Below, piece by piece: positions 45,801-56,293 of a DNA stretch of 64,000 nucleotides (positions are counted from its first letter, which is position 1; every line of letters begins with the position of its first letter). Made by a program: the position numbers and the translations under genes. The notes under the pieces are model-generated. The model was not told where the DNA came from, made no database searches, and worked only from the letters and a program-made list of their open reading frames with translations. This stretch comes from Bretschneidera sinensis (lineage: Eukaryota; Streptophyta; Magnoliopsida; Brassicales; Akaniaceae): NCBI GenBank assembly GCA_023935145.1, contig CM043700.1:41311620-41375619 (forward strand). Direction: 5' to 3'.

Positions 45801-46324
45801 AAAATCCACCACATATGCCAAATACCCCTCACATCCTTTCTTTGACCATTTACAGATAGTCAGAGCAAAATAAGATAGTTCAAGAGTATCTTACGTTCTC
45901 CCTGAAACTAAATTCCTCTTGTCCATATTCTGTACACTACATTCTTTTTGGAACAATCAACCCAGACGTAATACGTCAACAACTAATTCATTCTCAAAAT
46001 CAAATCAAAATCAACCATATTCAGAGATAATAAATCCACTTCAAATTATCTATCACTTATACGAATCAAACAACCCTAATATTAATTTTTGATCATAACT
46101 CTATCCCTAGTAGGAACCTCAACAACAATATTATCAATCAAAGAACTATCACATGCATCAATGGATCTAAAAAAAGCACTGGATGCAAAAGAAAAAGTTG
46201 CACTAGGATCAATTAATAATCTAGTAAGTCTATCAAGAATAGATATTGTACCCATCACGACGTCAGGAGTTGCTTAAGCATCATGTTGGGTTAGTGCATA
46301 TACTCTACTCTCTCTGGGTTGCGT

Positions 46325-47700
46325 CTAACTACCATGTCTTCTTTTACCAATTGTTCCTCTATTGGAAGCTCTACCCCGAATACTTCTAGATCCACTTCTT
46401 CTCTCTAAATGTCCTCTCCCAACACCTTCAACATTCACCATCTCAGTTAATATCTTCAATGGACAATCCACACTGGTATGTCCACCCTCTCCACAAACAA
46501 AACACATCAAGGTAAGACAATTCTGAGATAAATGTCCTATCTGATTACATCTATAACAAACTTTTATCTCTCGATCATACATCAGATTACCACTTCCCCT
46601 TGGTGGTATACTTACTCCTCTACCATAACTTGCAGTTCCCATAACCTGTCTCTCAAATCTAGGAGTCCCACCAATATTACTCTGAGCTACAGAAACAACA
46701 GATTATACATGCCTCCAACTCTGTATTACAATGTCTCGTAACACGGAATGCCCCTTCTAGAGTGGTCTTCCCCCCTGCACACTCATACTGCTACCACCTC
46801 TGGGTACCTCAAATCTAGATCTCTTCTGTCAATCCCTCATAACTTTAAATTTCATCACATCCTTATCAATCTGAAGTGCTATATCCATCAACCAAACATA
46901 ATTCATATGTCTCATGTAAGATAGTTTCAATCTAATCTCAAAATATAATTCATCTAGGAACCTATCACACTTTTTCTCCTTTATGTCTACCATTTTTTTT
47001 ATATAAACCTTGACAAAGCCACAAATATGCTATCATACTAAGCCACAGACAACATATTTTACTTCACATAAATGAAATCTCTCTTCTGTTGGGCTCTGAA
47101 GTATATGAACAATATTTATAAAAGAAAAAGCCTCCTTAAACCTACCCTAAGTTAAGGGTCTATCAACATATGCAATACCCTAGGAAGTGTATCCTCTCAC
47201 CATTCTAATGCTACTCATTCTAACTTAAATAAAGCAAAGGCGACCCTTTGCCTGTCTGTCACTAGTAAATACCAAATAATCTCTATACATGTTTCACCCA
47301 TAGCTCAGGCTCAAAAGGATTCATAAATCCTTTAAACAACAAAGCATTCAACATAATATATCTAACAAAACAATATACCTGCATCTCGTGCATAAACTCA
47401 CATTTCCTCTTTTTGAACATCTACCATTACTAGATTTACAACAATCTCAGGCATTGCTCTAGCTTGTTCATCAAGTTTATGCTATAGACTATCAACTCTA
47501 TCATGTATTACATTCATTTTCTTAAGAGCATGAGTAAGAGCTTCTCTTAGTTCATCTCTTTCAACTCCAGATTCTCTCACATCCTTACTAGTATCAATTA
47601 CACTATCAACACTTTCCCTTCTAGGAAACTCACTCTAACTCGGCCTCCATCTCAACCTCAGTTTTTCAAAAAAATTGGGGGCCTACAACGCCTTCTCTGG
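46325..47700 (-). pseudogene. Chromovirus gag with zinc knuckle
   Basis: The 46642-46325 frame has two cysteine-rich units, CYRCNQIGHLSQNC and CFVCGEGGHTSVDC, the second a CCHC-like knuckle, followed by a Gly/Arg-rich tail. Capsid-like sequence continues to about 47700 in several frames with many stops. Between it and RT (45800-46325) lies the protease region, with only weak readable blocks. Confidence 0.75.
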
Positions 47701-47824
47701 TCAATAATTCTAACTCTAGCTCTAGCATGTCCACGTGTCATCCTCAAACTCTGCAATAACATGTAATTTATTAAATCTTCTACTTCTTTAAATTTTTATG
47801 CAGTCTACATAATCATAAAACCTA

Positions 47825-47838
47825 ATACTTTGATACCA
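47825..47838 (-). promoter_or_regulatory. Primer binding site of the chromovirus
   Basis: Minus strand TGGTATCAAAGTAT, 4 bp inside the 5' LTR; TGGTATCA matches the initiator-tRNA-Met primer site used by most chromoviruses. Confidence 0.82.
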
Positions 47839-47842
47839 AAAT

Positions 47843-50188
47843 TGTAACGACCTATCTCGGGTTTCCACCCCCGAGACAGTATCGTCACATTTTGAAATCC
47901 CAACATGACATATATATGCAACAATATAAAAATATATATCAATTGAATATGTGTGTGTGTATATATATATATATATATACCCTCAACAAGGGAGTTACAT
48001 TGTTAAAATTTCAACTGAAATAATATATGCAACATATGATGCATGAATATTTACAAATATTTTTTTCTTTCCATTAGTCTGAAGATGTGGACCACGTGGC
48101 TTACAGATAATGACTCAGTCTAAATCTCAGTTCACTAATCTATCTGTCCTGTCTGCTTCCTGAAATTATTTAACAATGAGGAGTGAGCTTCACAAGCTCA
48201 GTAAATTAAATTTACTAGAAATACTCGATTATATACTTCCATTCACAACTTATAATTCAATCGTTTCTAATATTCTTCCAATATTCATTCATCTATTTTC
48301 TCATATAATGCAATAACAACATTCTATTATCACTACTCATATCATAATTCCAACCATTATACAATCTCTTCATAAATTAATCATCAAACATATGAATCTT
48401 TCAATCATATATTTAACTTGAGATTATCAATTTAACATCATTATTTACTTTGTTATGAGGTTCACAACATATAATCAATTAAGCAAATCAATTTTTATCA
48501 TATCTTGTTGTCTCATTTCTTTCACACCATATCTATCTCTCTATGAGACTCATTTGTCTATCAATCACATCACAATCAAGATTGATGCTTTAGCTTCTCA
48601 ATCAATAACAATCAATAATTAAAACAAATGCAATGCACGAATTTAAATTATCTTTCTTTCTTTCTTATCAGATCATTTTATATTATCGTTTGGGAACATA
48701 TTCCCATATGTCGACATTTTTCAACTAGATCGATTGCCTTCGTAGTTCTTTTATTTTCAGCTAGATTGATTGTTTTCCTGGTTCTTTTATTTTCAGCTAG
48801 ATCGACTGCCTTCTCGGTTCTTTTAATTTCAGCTAGATCGGCTACCTTCCTGATTCTTTAATTTTCTGTTAGATCGACAACCTTCCCGGTTCTTTTATTT
48901 TCAACCAGATCGGTTCCCTTCGCGATCTTTTATTATCAGCTAGATCGGATGCCTTCTCGGTTCTTTTATTTTCAGCTAGACCAGTTGTCATCCCAGTACT
49001 TTTATTTTCAGCTAGACTGGCTGCTTTCCCGGTCTTTTATTTTATGCATATGAACAATAACATGAAGACAAGCAGACCAGCTGCCTTCCTGGTCTTTTAT
49101 TCATGCATATGAGCAATAATATGAAAACAACATGCATTCAAGTATTCAATTTAGCTATCCAGCTCTTTCTCAAAATTATTATTTTTATCATATTCATTAA
49201 ATCATCTCCTCATACATCATATCCACTTTTTCAATCATATTTTTCAGAAATTTCATAAAACTTCTCAATATATTTTTCATTCATCCATCCTATACAAAAT
49301 ATAAATTCTCATAAAATTAATATTCAACACGCTTTTGAATTCCTAATCAATAAATCCATCAATTTTCATATATAACAGAAAATATATCATTAAATTATTG
49401 TAAATCACCCATTTATTCAAATATCATAATTTCATATTTTTATTGGTTTCGATTACTAAAAGTAAATCTTACTCACCACGTAGCAATTAAAGCTATCCGT
49501 GGATCGCTTTATTGTCTTTCCTCATCCTTTCAGCAATTTTACCCAATTCCTAATCGTCAACACTTAAAATAATATTTATATTAAATTTTCTAATTTATTC
49601 TTCAATTCTTTCATAATTCATACCCTTTAAATTTCTATATCAAATTACGGGTAATTTCATGTATTCATAATTTCAAAAAAAAAATTCACATTATTACCTT
49701 TTGTTTTTCTTAAAGCTTCCCTCGAATCTCTTTAAAATTCTCTTGTAAACATCTTCAAAATTTCAATCTTTCAACCTTTCTTTGAGTCCTCAGGTGTTTA
49801 AAGAAAGAGAGTAATTTGAATTGAAGAAAGAATGAAACCAAACGGGATTTGGTAAGAAAATATAAAACAAAACAAAAAAAAAATGGATTTTATATTCAAA
49901 CTGTCTGCACCATTCTCCTTTACTGTCCAACATGCATAATTGCATGTTGGGTGGTTTACACTTGGGCTCCAGGTGTTTGCACCTTTTTTTTTAACTTTCA
50001 AAAACAGGACACCTAGACGTCTAAGTGTCTTCTTCTTTTTTTTCCTCCTTGTAACAGCAACCGTCGAGCTTTTTTTCAAAAGAATTATTTCATTCAATAG
50101 TAAATCTTTCATGTATATATTATTTTAATTCCATGTAATATCTCTCAAATTACTTCTTTATCCTTACTTTAAGAATACATGTATTACA
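47843..50188 (-). repeat. Right (5') LTR of the chromovirus
   Basis: 2346 bp, TGTAACGACC...ATTACA. Partner of 40519-42971. Holds its own copy of the 36-bp minisatellite (48725-49110) and short TG/TA runs at 47948-47977. Confidence 0.92.
48725..49110. repeat. 36-bp minisatellite inside the chromovirus LTR, right copy
   Basis: Units such as CAGCTAGATCGACTGCCTTC then TCGGTTCTTTTATTTT, about eight to ten copies, orthologous to 41378-41830. Unit count and the spacer pattern differ slightly from the left LTR. Confidence 0.88.
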
Positions 50189-50552
50189 AAATTCTTTCAC
50201 TAAGGATAGCCATGGAAAGCCAATTGGAAAAGCTAGATTGGATTCGAGGGTGATATAATGAGTTAGAATTGATTGATGAAAAGTGTCGAAGGCTCTCCAT
50301 CATGCCCAAGGGTATCAAAAAGGTTTGCATGGGCTTTCAAGAAAGTGAAGCATCAAGAAATCAAGAAGATTATGTGGTAAAAGAACTCAAAGCACCAGTC
50401 CATGACCTGAGAGGCAAGTTCATACCAAACTGGATGGGCCCATATCAAGTTAATAAGATCCTATCCGGAGGGGTCGTGCACCCTAAAAACATTAACAATA
50501 ATGTATTTGCTGAGCCTATCAATTTGGATCGCGTCAAGATGTATTACCTGTG
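50189..50552 (+). pseudogene. Second Tat-like gypsy element: polyprotein C-terminus after the insertion
   Basis: Resumes the frame cut at 40518: KILSLRIAMESQLEKLDWIR, then ELIDEKCRRLSIMPKG, and after a frame change VKELKAPVHDLRGKFIPNW, MGPYQVNKILSGGVVHPK and PINLDRVKMYYL then stop at 50552. This matches the integrase tail and GPY-type domain at the end of Tat-like pol. The continuity across 9.67 kb proves nesting. Confidence 0.88.
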
Positions 50553-50599
50553 ATCCCCTTTCCTTTTCTCATTGTTGTATCCCCACTCTATCTACCTTT

Positions 50600-50830
50600 T
50601 TTCTAAAAATAAAACTCACTATGTTGAAAACTCGGAAAGAAGACTTAAGAAAATTTAGAGCATTCCACTATACCCAAACCCCTCAAGGATAGTTCAAGCA
50701 AAAATATAAAAATATAGAAAAAAGAAAAAAGCTCGCTAAGTTGAAAACTTGAAAAGGTGGCTTAGGCAAAATTTAGAGCATTTCACTAGACAAAAAACCC
50801 TTAAAGGCAGTTTAGACAAAAGAAACGTTA
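50600..50830 (+). repeat. Direct duplication in the 3' region of the second Tat-like element
   Basis: Two copies of a ~115-bp unit: CTCACTATGTTGAAAACTCG (50608) and CTCGCTAAGTTGAAAACTTG (50728), each followed by AAAATTTAGAGCATT and a CTAAGG-like motif. Such CGCTAAGTTGAAAAC repeats directly after pol are frequent in Tat-like elements. Confidence 0.72.
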
Positions 50831-51271
50831 AGTTCCTCATTTCTTAAACTACATAAAAGCTTAATTTTGTTTGCAGATAAGTAAGCAACCACCTTGGTGT
50901 GGCCATACCTTTCTTGGAAGCCTCTTTTTTTTTTTCATACTTGTAAATTCTACGAGAATATATCTTTGCGCAAAAACTAAAAGATAATAAAAGGAAATTC
51001 ATGTTGTTGAGCCAATGAAGAATTGAAACATGGATCAATTTAATGCATTAATGACTTGAGTTTCCTGATATGTGATTTTTCTTTAATTCTTCAAGTATTT
51101 TCTTGTTACATAATAAGAATTTACGAACGTAATATCATTTTAAAGTCACATTGGACTCCCTTTAGCAACTCTTCTTCTTCTTTTTTCCTTTTTTGGGGAC
51201 GCTTTCACTTGACCTAATACCCATGTCAAATAATCATTAGAGAAATGAAGCAAGTCGCAAAAAAAAAATCC

Positions 51272-51560
51272 TCATATATCTGGCATTAGTTCATTAAGAC
51301 CAAATCTAAAGACGTGGATGGCAGGATCCCACTTTGTAGCAGCTACCCTAAAAAAGTTCCAATCGATTCTAACGCTCTTGTGCAAAAAAATCACGTTGAT
51401 ACCATGCCGAAAGAAGTAGTGGAGCGTAATATCTTTAACGTTTCCAGTCCAACGTATCAATTAAGTTAGGATGGCTTCTATGGCCATTCTTTTAAAGAAG
51501 TGAATAACAAAGATTGTGGACAAGTTATGAAGCTTTTTTCTTAGATCTACTAGAGGATGT
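51272..51560 (-). pseudogene. Antisense plant-mobile-domain-like ORF of the second Tat-like element
   Basis: Minus-strand frame reading HKSVRIDWNFFRVAATKWDP and AIHVFRFGLNELMPDI. This resembles the start of the plant mobile domain-like proteins (WDP...F.FG..EL.PT.EE) found in transposons and a few host genes. It sits after pol and points back at it, the same arrangement as the antisense ORF at 9250-11018. Only the N-terminal ~60 residues are recognisable. Similarity is by motif only, so confidence is moderate. Confidence 0.55.
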
Positions 51561-52235
51561 GTACTAAATGGGAGGCATCACAAAGAAAGTGAGAGAAAAA
51601 AGATACATGTGTAGAGATAAAAAAAAGAGAGTAAAGAGAGAAGAATAGAGATAGCAAAGAGAAAAAAAATAGAAAAATAAAATTAAGAAGTATAAGAAAA
51701 GAGAGAAAATCACACAAAAATAGAGAGAAAAAAAGTAGAAAGTGAAAAACAAAATAAGAATAAGAGAGCTTTCATATTCGACCATACCCTTGTATTTGGT
51801 TTTCTAATCCAAAATCAAACCAATCCCCTAAGCTTACAAAATCCACAAGAGTGCGCAGAATCTCCAAGGATTATCCTAGAACATGGAAAGTTTTCTTACC
51901 CAAAAAGGTTGGTTAATCTTCTTTTAATTGTGAAATAAAATTGTTAACATGCTTTATATGTTCATACCACCTTGAAAATGGATTAAACAATCTTAGCTTA
52001 CTTTCTATTTGATGAAATCCTTGGTAGTTTCAATGTTCATTTTCTTATCTTGGTTCCTTTATGGTAGTTATTTCATTTCTTCTAAGATATGTGCTCTCTT
52101 TAATTTTTTGTTAATCACATGCGCTTTTTTTTCTTCTAAAAAAACATTTGAATCTCTCATTTGTCATATGTTTAGTTTTAGATAATTTATTCTTTAATCT
52201 GCACACCCTTGCACACACTTAGTACTAATTCGCAC
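51561..52235. other. Low-complexity and AT-rich flank
   Basis: AG-rich tract at 51580-51760 (AGAGAGAAAA-type), then AT-rich sequence without recognised genes. It probably includes the 3' end of the second Tat-like element, but no LTR could be paired. Confidence 0.45.
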
Positions 52236-52444
52236 AAAGGTTTTGCTGGGCCACTCTTCATGGGCCCAAAGGTTTTGCTGGGCCGGGCTGTTTCTTGAAC
52301 CAAAGCCTCCATCAGGTCGGAGAGTTGGCCGGGCCTGAACTTATTTAGAGTGGACTGTTCTGTTGGGCCTGGTGTTTATTTGGGCCGGAGTATTTTGGTG
52401 GGCTTGGAGCCTGTTTAAGCCTGAGTATTTTGGGCCATATCATA
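52236..52444 (-). repeat. Truncated 3' LTR of the hairpin-array element
   Basis: Matches 61990-62196 (for example GGAGAGTTGGCCGGGCCTGA and ATTTTGGGYCATATCA), with the end ATCATA where the right LTR has ATCACA. AAAGGTTTTGCTGGGCC occurs twice here (52237 and 52262) but once in the right LTR. Confidence 0.82.
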
Positions 52445-52459
52445 GGCTCCCACTTCCTT
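52445..52459 (-). promoter_or_regulatory. Polypurine tract of the hairpin-array element
   Basis: Minus strand AAGGAAGTGGGAGCC directly before the truncated 3' LTR. Confidence 0.65.
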
Positions 52460-52539
52460 GGGTACATTCATGTGCTCAAGGAAGTACTTTGTGGGTCAAG
52501 CTTTTAAATGGAGCTGAGGAGTAAAGCCCAGTCGTGAGA

Positions 52540-53510
52540 ACTGAACCGTGATGCTCAAGAGGCGAAAGGTCGCCTAGGGAAACGAAAAGCCTTCTTAAAA
52601 ACTGTAAAGTCAGATTTGTGATCGAACGGCGGTCCTTAAGAGTCAGACCATTACTCTCAGGAGGCGAAAGGTTGCTTGGGGAAACGAAAAGTCATTTCGA
52701 AAACCATAAAGTCCCCTCTTTTTCCGTTCTCACATTAACTCCTTTCGCGAAATGTGTTTTCCCTTCTTATAAATAGGGATCTCTGACATCTTTTGTCTTT
52801 AAGCAGAAACAAGTTCAGTTTATGAAGAGATTTGAGAGGGAGATATCACTTTCTAATAGAGTCCTTGGCCTAGACAATTCCGAGGGTAATGACCTCAGAA
52901 AGGGAGGGGAGTCATCAGTTCCTTGAGGGATTTAAGGAAGCCAAATAGGAGGATGAGATCACTCTGGAGGAGGATCGTGGTTCAACGAACATGGTCTTCT
53001 CCCTCATTTCAAATGGGGGTCAGGACCTCTTTCAGATTCCAAGTGGAGGCAAAGACCTCTTCCAGATTCCAAGTGGGAGCTGGGAGGGTTCCTTGTGCCA
53101 AGGCCTTCTCTGTTCCCCAGAACAGAAGAAGAAGAGGAGCATGGCTGGGCTCAAAAGAGTACCACTGGTTCATTTAAAACCAAAGGGGCCGTGTCTCTGG
53201 ATGGTGGGCTCCTTGGTCTCTCGAGCTTATTGGAAATGAAGAAGAAGAGGGGCTGGGGAGGTCATCCGGGCCTGGGGCTGCGCTTGGCAGGTGATCGCTT
53301 TCAATCTCAGGCTCGTGCTAAGAGCTTTTTAGGCTTGTACCAGGAGCTTTTCAGCCTGAAGAGGGTGAGGGAGCTTGTAACCGACGATACTTGAGAAGCC
53401 TGGATTTTTAACATTTCCTTTGTACTTCGAGGCCGTTAGGGCCCTATTTACTTTGTACTTCGAGGTCGTTAGTTGTAATTCTTAGAATTAATAAAATATA
53501 TTTTCTTTCA
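52540..53510 (+). promoter_or_regulatory. Putative antisense transcription unit (TATA box to polyadenylation signal)
   Basis: On +, opposite to the element. A duplicated block (52559 and 52671, both GAGGCGAAAGGTYGCY and GGGAAACGAAAAG) lies upstream of TATAAATAGG (52768-52777). It is followed at 53490-53495 by AATAAA in a T-rich context after a GT/T-rich tract. Between them are only short overlapping ORFs (52923-53394) with a 33-bp internal repeat (CTCTTTCAGATTCCAAGTGG). The position, starting beside the 3' LTR and running inward, is that of antisense ORFs in Tat elements. No protein is recognised. Promoter activity is inferred from motifs only. Confidence 0.45.
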
Positions 53511-53689
53511 ATCTTTGCCTCGTGTGATGTCCTTGCCTTTCATACTTGATAAAACGAACTTGATTGTAGACACAATGTGGAAGAAATGCTTGAACTAGGG
53601 GTAGTCTCGGTAGAGTGTTTGCAAAGCGTCCGAACCCTAGAGAATAAGGCCGAGCATTAGTTGCATAGCTTAAACGTTGGGACATTTGG

Positions 53690-54125
53690 AGAACTTAGCC
53701 GAGTGTTTAGACAAGGCTTAGACTTTTGGAGATCACGGCCGAGCGATAGACAAGGCTCGGACTTTGGAGAATCCCTGGAGAAAACATGGCCGAGCGTATG
53801 CAACGCAGCTCATACGCTGGGACTTTTTGGAGAATGCGACCGAGCGTTGACAAGGCTCGAATTTTTGGAGATCACGACCAAGTGATAGACAAGGCTTAGA
53901 CTTTGGAGAATCCCTGGAGAAAACATGGCCAAGTGTATGTAACGCTGCTCATACGCTTGGACTTTTTGGAGAATACGACCGAGCGTTGACAAGGCTCGGA
54001 TTTTTGGAGATCAAGGCCGAGCGATAGACAAGGCTCGAACTTTGGAGAATCCCTGGAGAAAACATGGCCAAGCGTATGCAATGATGCTCATACGCTCAGA
54101 CTTTTTGGAGAATACTACCGTCGAC
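53690..54125. repeat. 139-bp tandem array with hairpin-forming core
   Basis: Three full units, with GAGAATCCCTGGAGAAAACA at 53767, 53906 and 54045, spaced exactly 139 bp. Each unit carries an inverted pair AGCGTATG ... CATACGCT separated by ~10 bases. The stem is extended by further pairing in two of the units (CCAAG / CTTGG in the second). A degenerate fourth unit precedes (53640-53690). Confidence 0.9.
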
Positions 54126-55376
54126 CGGCCGTGGAGATGCTTGGCCGTGTGCACTATTGCGCACTGATGCTCGGCCTGAGTGCACAAGTGTGCACCGAAG
54201 CTGGGACGAGGCCGAGCATATGAGCACATATATCAACACTCGGATATGGGTGTGCGTGCACTTCCTTGGCTATGCGCACTGTTGCACACTGAAGCTCGAA
54301 TCGTGTGCACTAGTGTGCATTGAAGCTCGGATGAGGCCGAGCGTATGAGCACATATGCACACGCTCGGACTTTGGGTGTGCGCGCGCTCTCTTGGCTGTG
54401 CGCACTGAAGCTTGGGCTGTGTGCACTAGCGTGCACTGAAGCTCGGACGAGGCCGAGCGTATAAGCACATATGCACACACTCGGACTTTGGGTGTGTGCG
54501 CGCTCTTTTGGCTGTGATCACTGTTGTGCACTGAAGCTTGGGCTATGTGCACTAGTGTGCATTGAAGCTCGAACGAGGCCGAGCGTATGAGCACATATGC
54601 ACACGCTCGGACTTTGAGTGTGCGTGCGCTCTCTTGGCTGTGCGCACTGTTGCGCACTGAAGCTCGAACGAGGCCAAACGTATGAGCATATATGCACACG
54701 CTTGGACTTTGGGCGTGCGCGCGCTCTCTTGGCTGTGCGCACTATTGTGCACTGAAGCTTGGGCTGTGTGCACTAGTGTGCACTGAAGCTCGGACGAGGC
54801 CGAGTGTATGAGCACATATGCACACGCTCAGAATTTGGGTGTGCGCGCGCTCTCCTGGCTGTGCACACTGTTGCGCACTGAAGCTTGGGCTGTGTGCACT
54901 ATTGTGCACTGAAGCTCGGACAAGGCTCGGACGAGGTCGAGCGTATGAGTACATATGCACACGCTCGGACTTTGGGTGTGCGCGCGCTCTCTTGGCTGTG
55001 CGCACTGTTGTGCATTGAAGCTTGGGCTGTGTGCACTAGTGTGCACTGAAGCTCGGACGAGGCTCGGACGAGGCCAAGCGTGTGAGCACATATGCACACG
55101 CTCAGACTTTGGTTTGTGCGCGCTCTCTTGGCTGTGCGCACTATTGTGCACTGAAGCTTGGGCTGTGTGCACTAGTGTGCACTGAAGCTCGGGCGCGGCC
55201 GAGCGTATGAGCACATATGCACAAGCTCGGACTTCGGTGTGCGCGCGCTCTCTTGGCTGTGCGCACTATTGCGCACTGAAGCTTGGACTGTGTGCACTAG
55301 TGTGCACAGAGGCTTGGACGAGGCTCGGACGAGGCCGAGTGTATGAGCACATATGCACATGCTCGGACTTTTCGTG
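54126..55376. repeat. ~126-bp tandem array with hairpin-forming core, left part
   Basis: About ten units marked by GAGGCCGAGCGTATGAGCAC (54208, 54333, 54449, 54575, 54670, 54795, 54933, 55070 and on), spacing 95-138 bp and mostly near 126. Each unit has an inverted pair CCGAGCGT / ACGCTCGG around a 16-base loop containing CACATATGCAC. It also has a GTGCACTAGTGTGCAC palindrome and a CG-alternating GTGCGCGCGC stretch. Length variation is partly due to extra copies of GCTCGGACGAG. The array is interrupted by the LINE and continues at 60678. Confidence 0.93.
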
Positions 55377-55498
55377 TGCGCGCGCTTTCTTTTTTTTTTT
55401 TGATCAGTAAAAGAAATTTGTATTAAAACTATAACTTTACAAAAATACACTGGGCATACCCAGGGAATTTACAATGAGATCAATACACGAAACAAAGC

Positions 55499-56107
55499 TT
55501 ACAAAAACACCCTGATATCAGGGCATGAAGCATACAACACTCTATACACCTGAGTTTCTATTTTTCTGGCTAAGCAGCTTGGTTGAATTGAGGTTCCATC
55601 AAAATGCTTTGCATTTCTAGCCAGCCATATGGTGTGGATAGTGCTGGCGAGGGCTACCTTCTTTGCTTTGGCTTGAGGGCCTGTTCCCTTGGTTTCTTTC
55701 TGAATCCATTTGATAACACTTGGTAATGTAGTCATTTCTCTTCTGCAACCCAACCATCCTCTAATTAAATCCCAAGTAGACTTAGAAATCCTACAAGAGA
55801 AGAAGAGGTGCTCAATTGATTCATTAACCTCTTTACACAAGGGGCAAAGTTTGTCATCACTGTCCAACTGTAATTTATCTTTGGTGAGCAGTTTGCCTTT
55901 AACTGCCAACCAGAGAATGAAGGACTGCTTGGGATAGCAGCTGTTGTTCCACACTAATTGTGCCCATCCAACCTTAGTGCTTTTGCTTCTTAGAGAGTTG
56001 TAGGCCTTCCTAATACTAATGTCATTCTGGTCTCCCCATTCTTTCAACTTCTCTTGAGGCTGCTGGGTGTGATCTGCCAGCTGTAGTAAGTCTTTCCTGA
56101 GGTCCAA
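55499..56107 (-). pseudogene. LINE ORF2 C-terminal zinc-binding RT-associated domain
   Basis: Reads SIRKAYNSLRSKSTKVGWAQ, YPKQSFILWLAVKGKLLTKD and the zinc motif CPLCKEVNESIEHLFFSC, then FDGTSIQPSCLARKIETQVY to the stop at 55499. This is the zf-RVT domain usual at the end of plant L1 ORF2. No RNase H follows. The segment is open for 202 residues but is separated from the RT by stops near 56290 and 56150. Confidence 0.9.
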
Positions 56108-56293
56108 AATTTTTTTCCATAAAGAGGAGTCTTCAGGCTTGGGAATGATGTCTCAAAATGATTTACCTTGCAAATAGTAGTGGTGCACCCACTTAACCCA
56201 GAAAGAATCCTTCTTGAAGTGACTATTCCATAAGGTTCTAGCTAGAAGAGCTTTATTCCAGATTTTTAGATCAATGAACCCCAACCCTCCTTC

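Larger units (their letters stand above)
40519..50188 (-). mobile_element. Chromovirus (Tekay/Del-type Ty3/gypsy), nested in integrase of the second Tat-like element
   Basis: 9.67 kb insertion with two ~2.4 kb LTRs (40519-42971 and 47843-50188), each starting TGWAAC and ending ATTACA. Coding remnants on the minus strand run zinc-knuckle gag, RT, RNase H, integrase, chromodomain-like end, which is the chromovirus order. A tRNA-iMet primer site (47825-47838) adjoins the right LTR. The interrupted host frame resumes exactly at the far side (KILSLRI after KV). The flanks AAAAT (40514-40518) and AAATT (50189-50193) are consistent with a 5-bp duplication altered by an A-run slip. Confidence 0.92.

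Noticed and set aside
51564..51785. 73-residue Phe/Leu/Tyr-rich minus-strand ORF that looks like a membrane protein
   Set aside because: Translation of an AG-rich low-complexity tract.
54233..55450. Overlapping minus-strand ORFs with repeated peptides such as HMCSYARPRPS
   Set aside because: They are read-through of the ~126-bp tandem array; length changes shift the frame from unit to unit and the peptides match no protein family.
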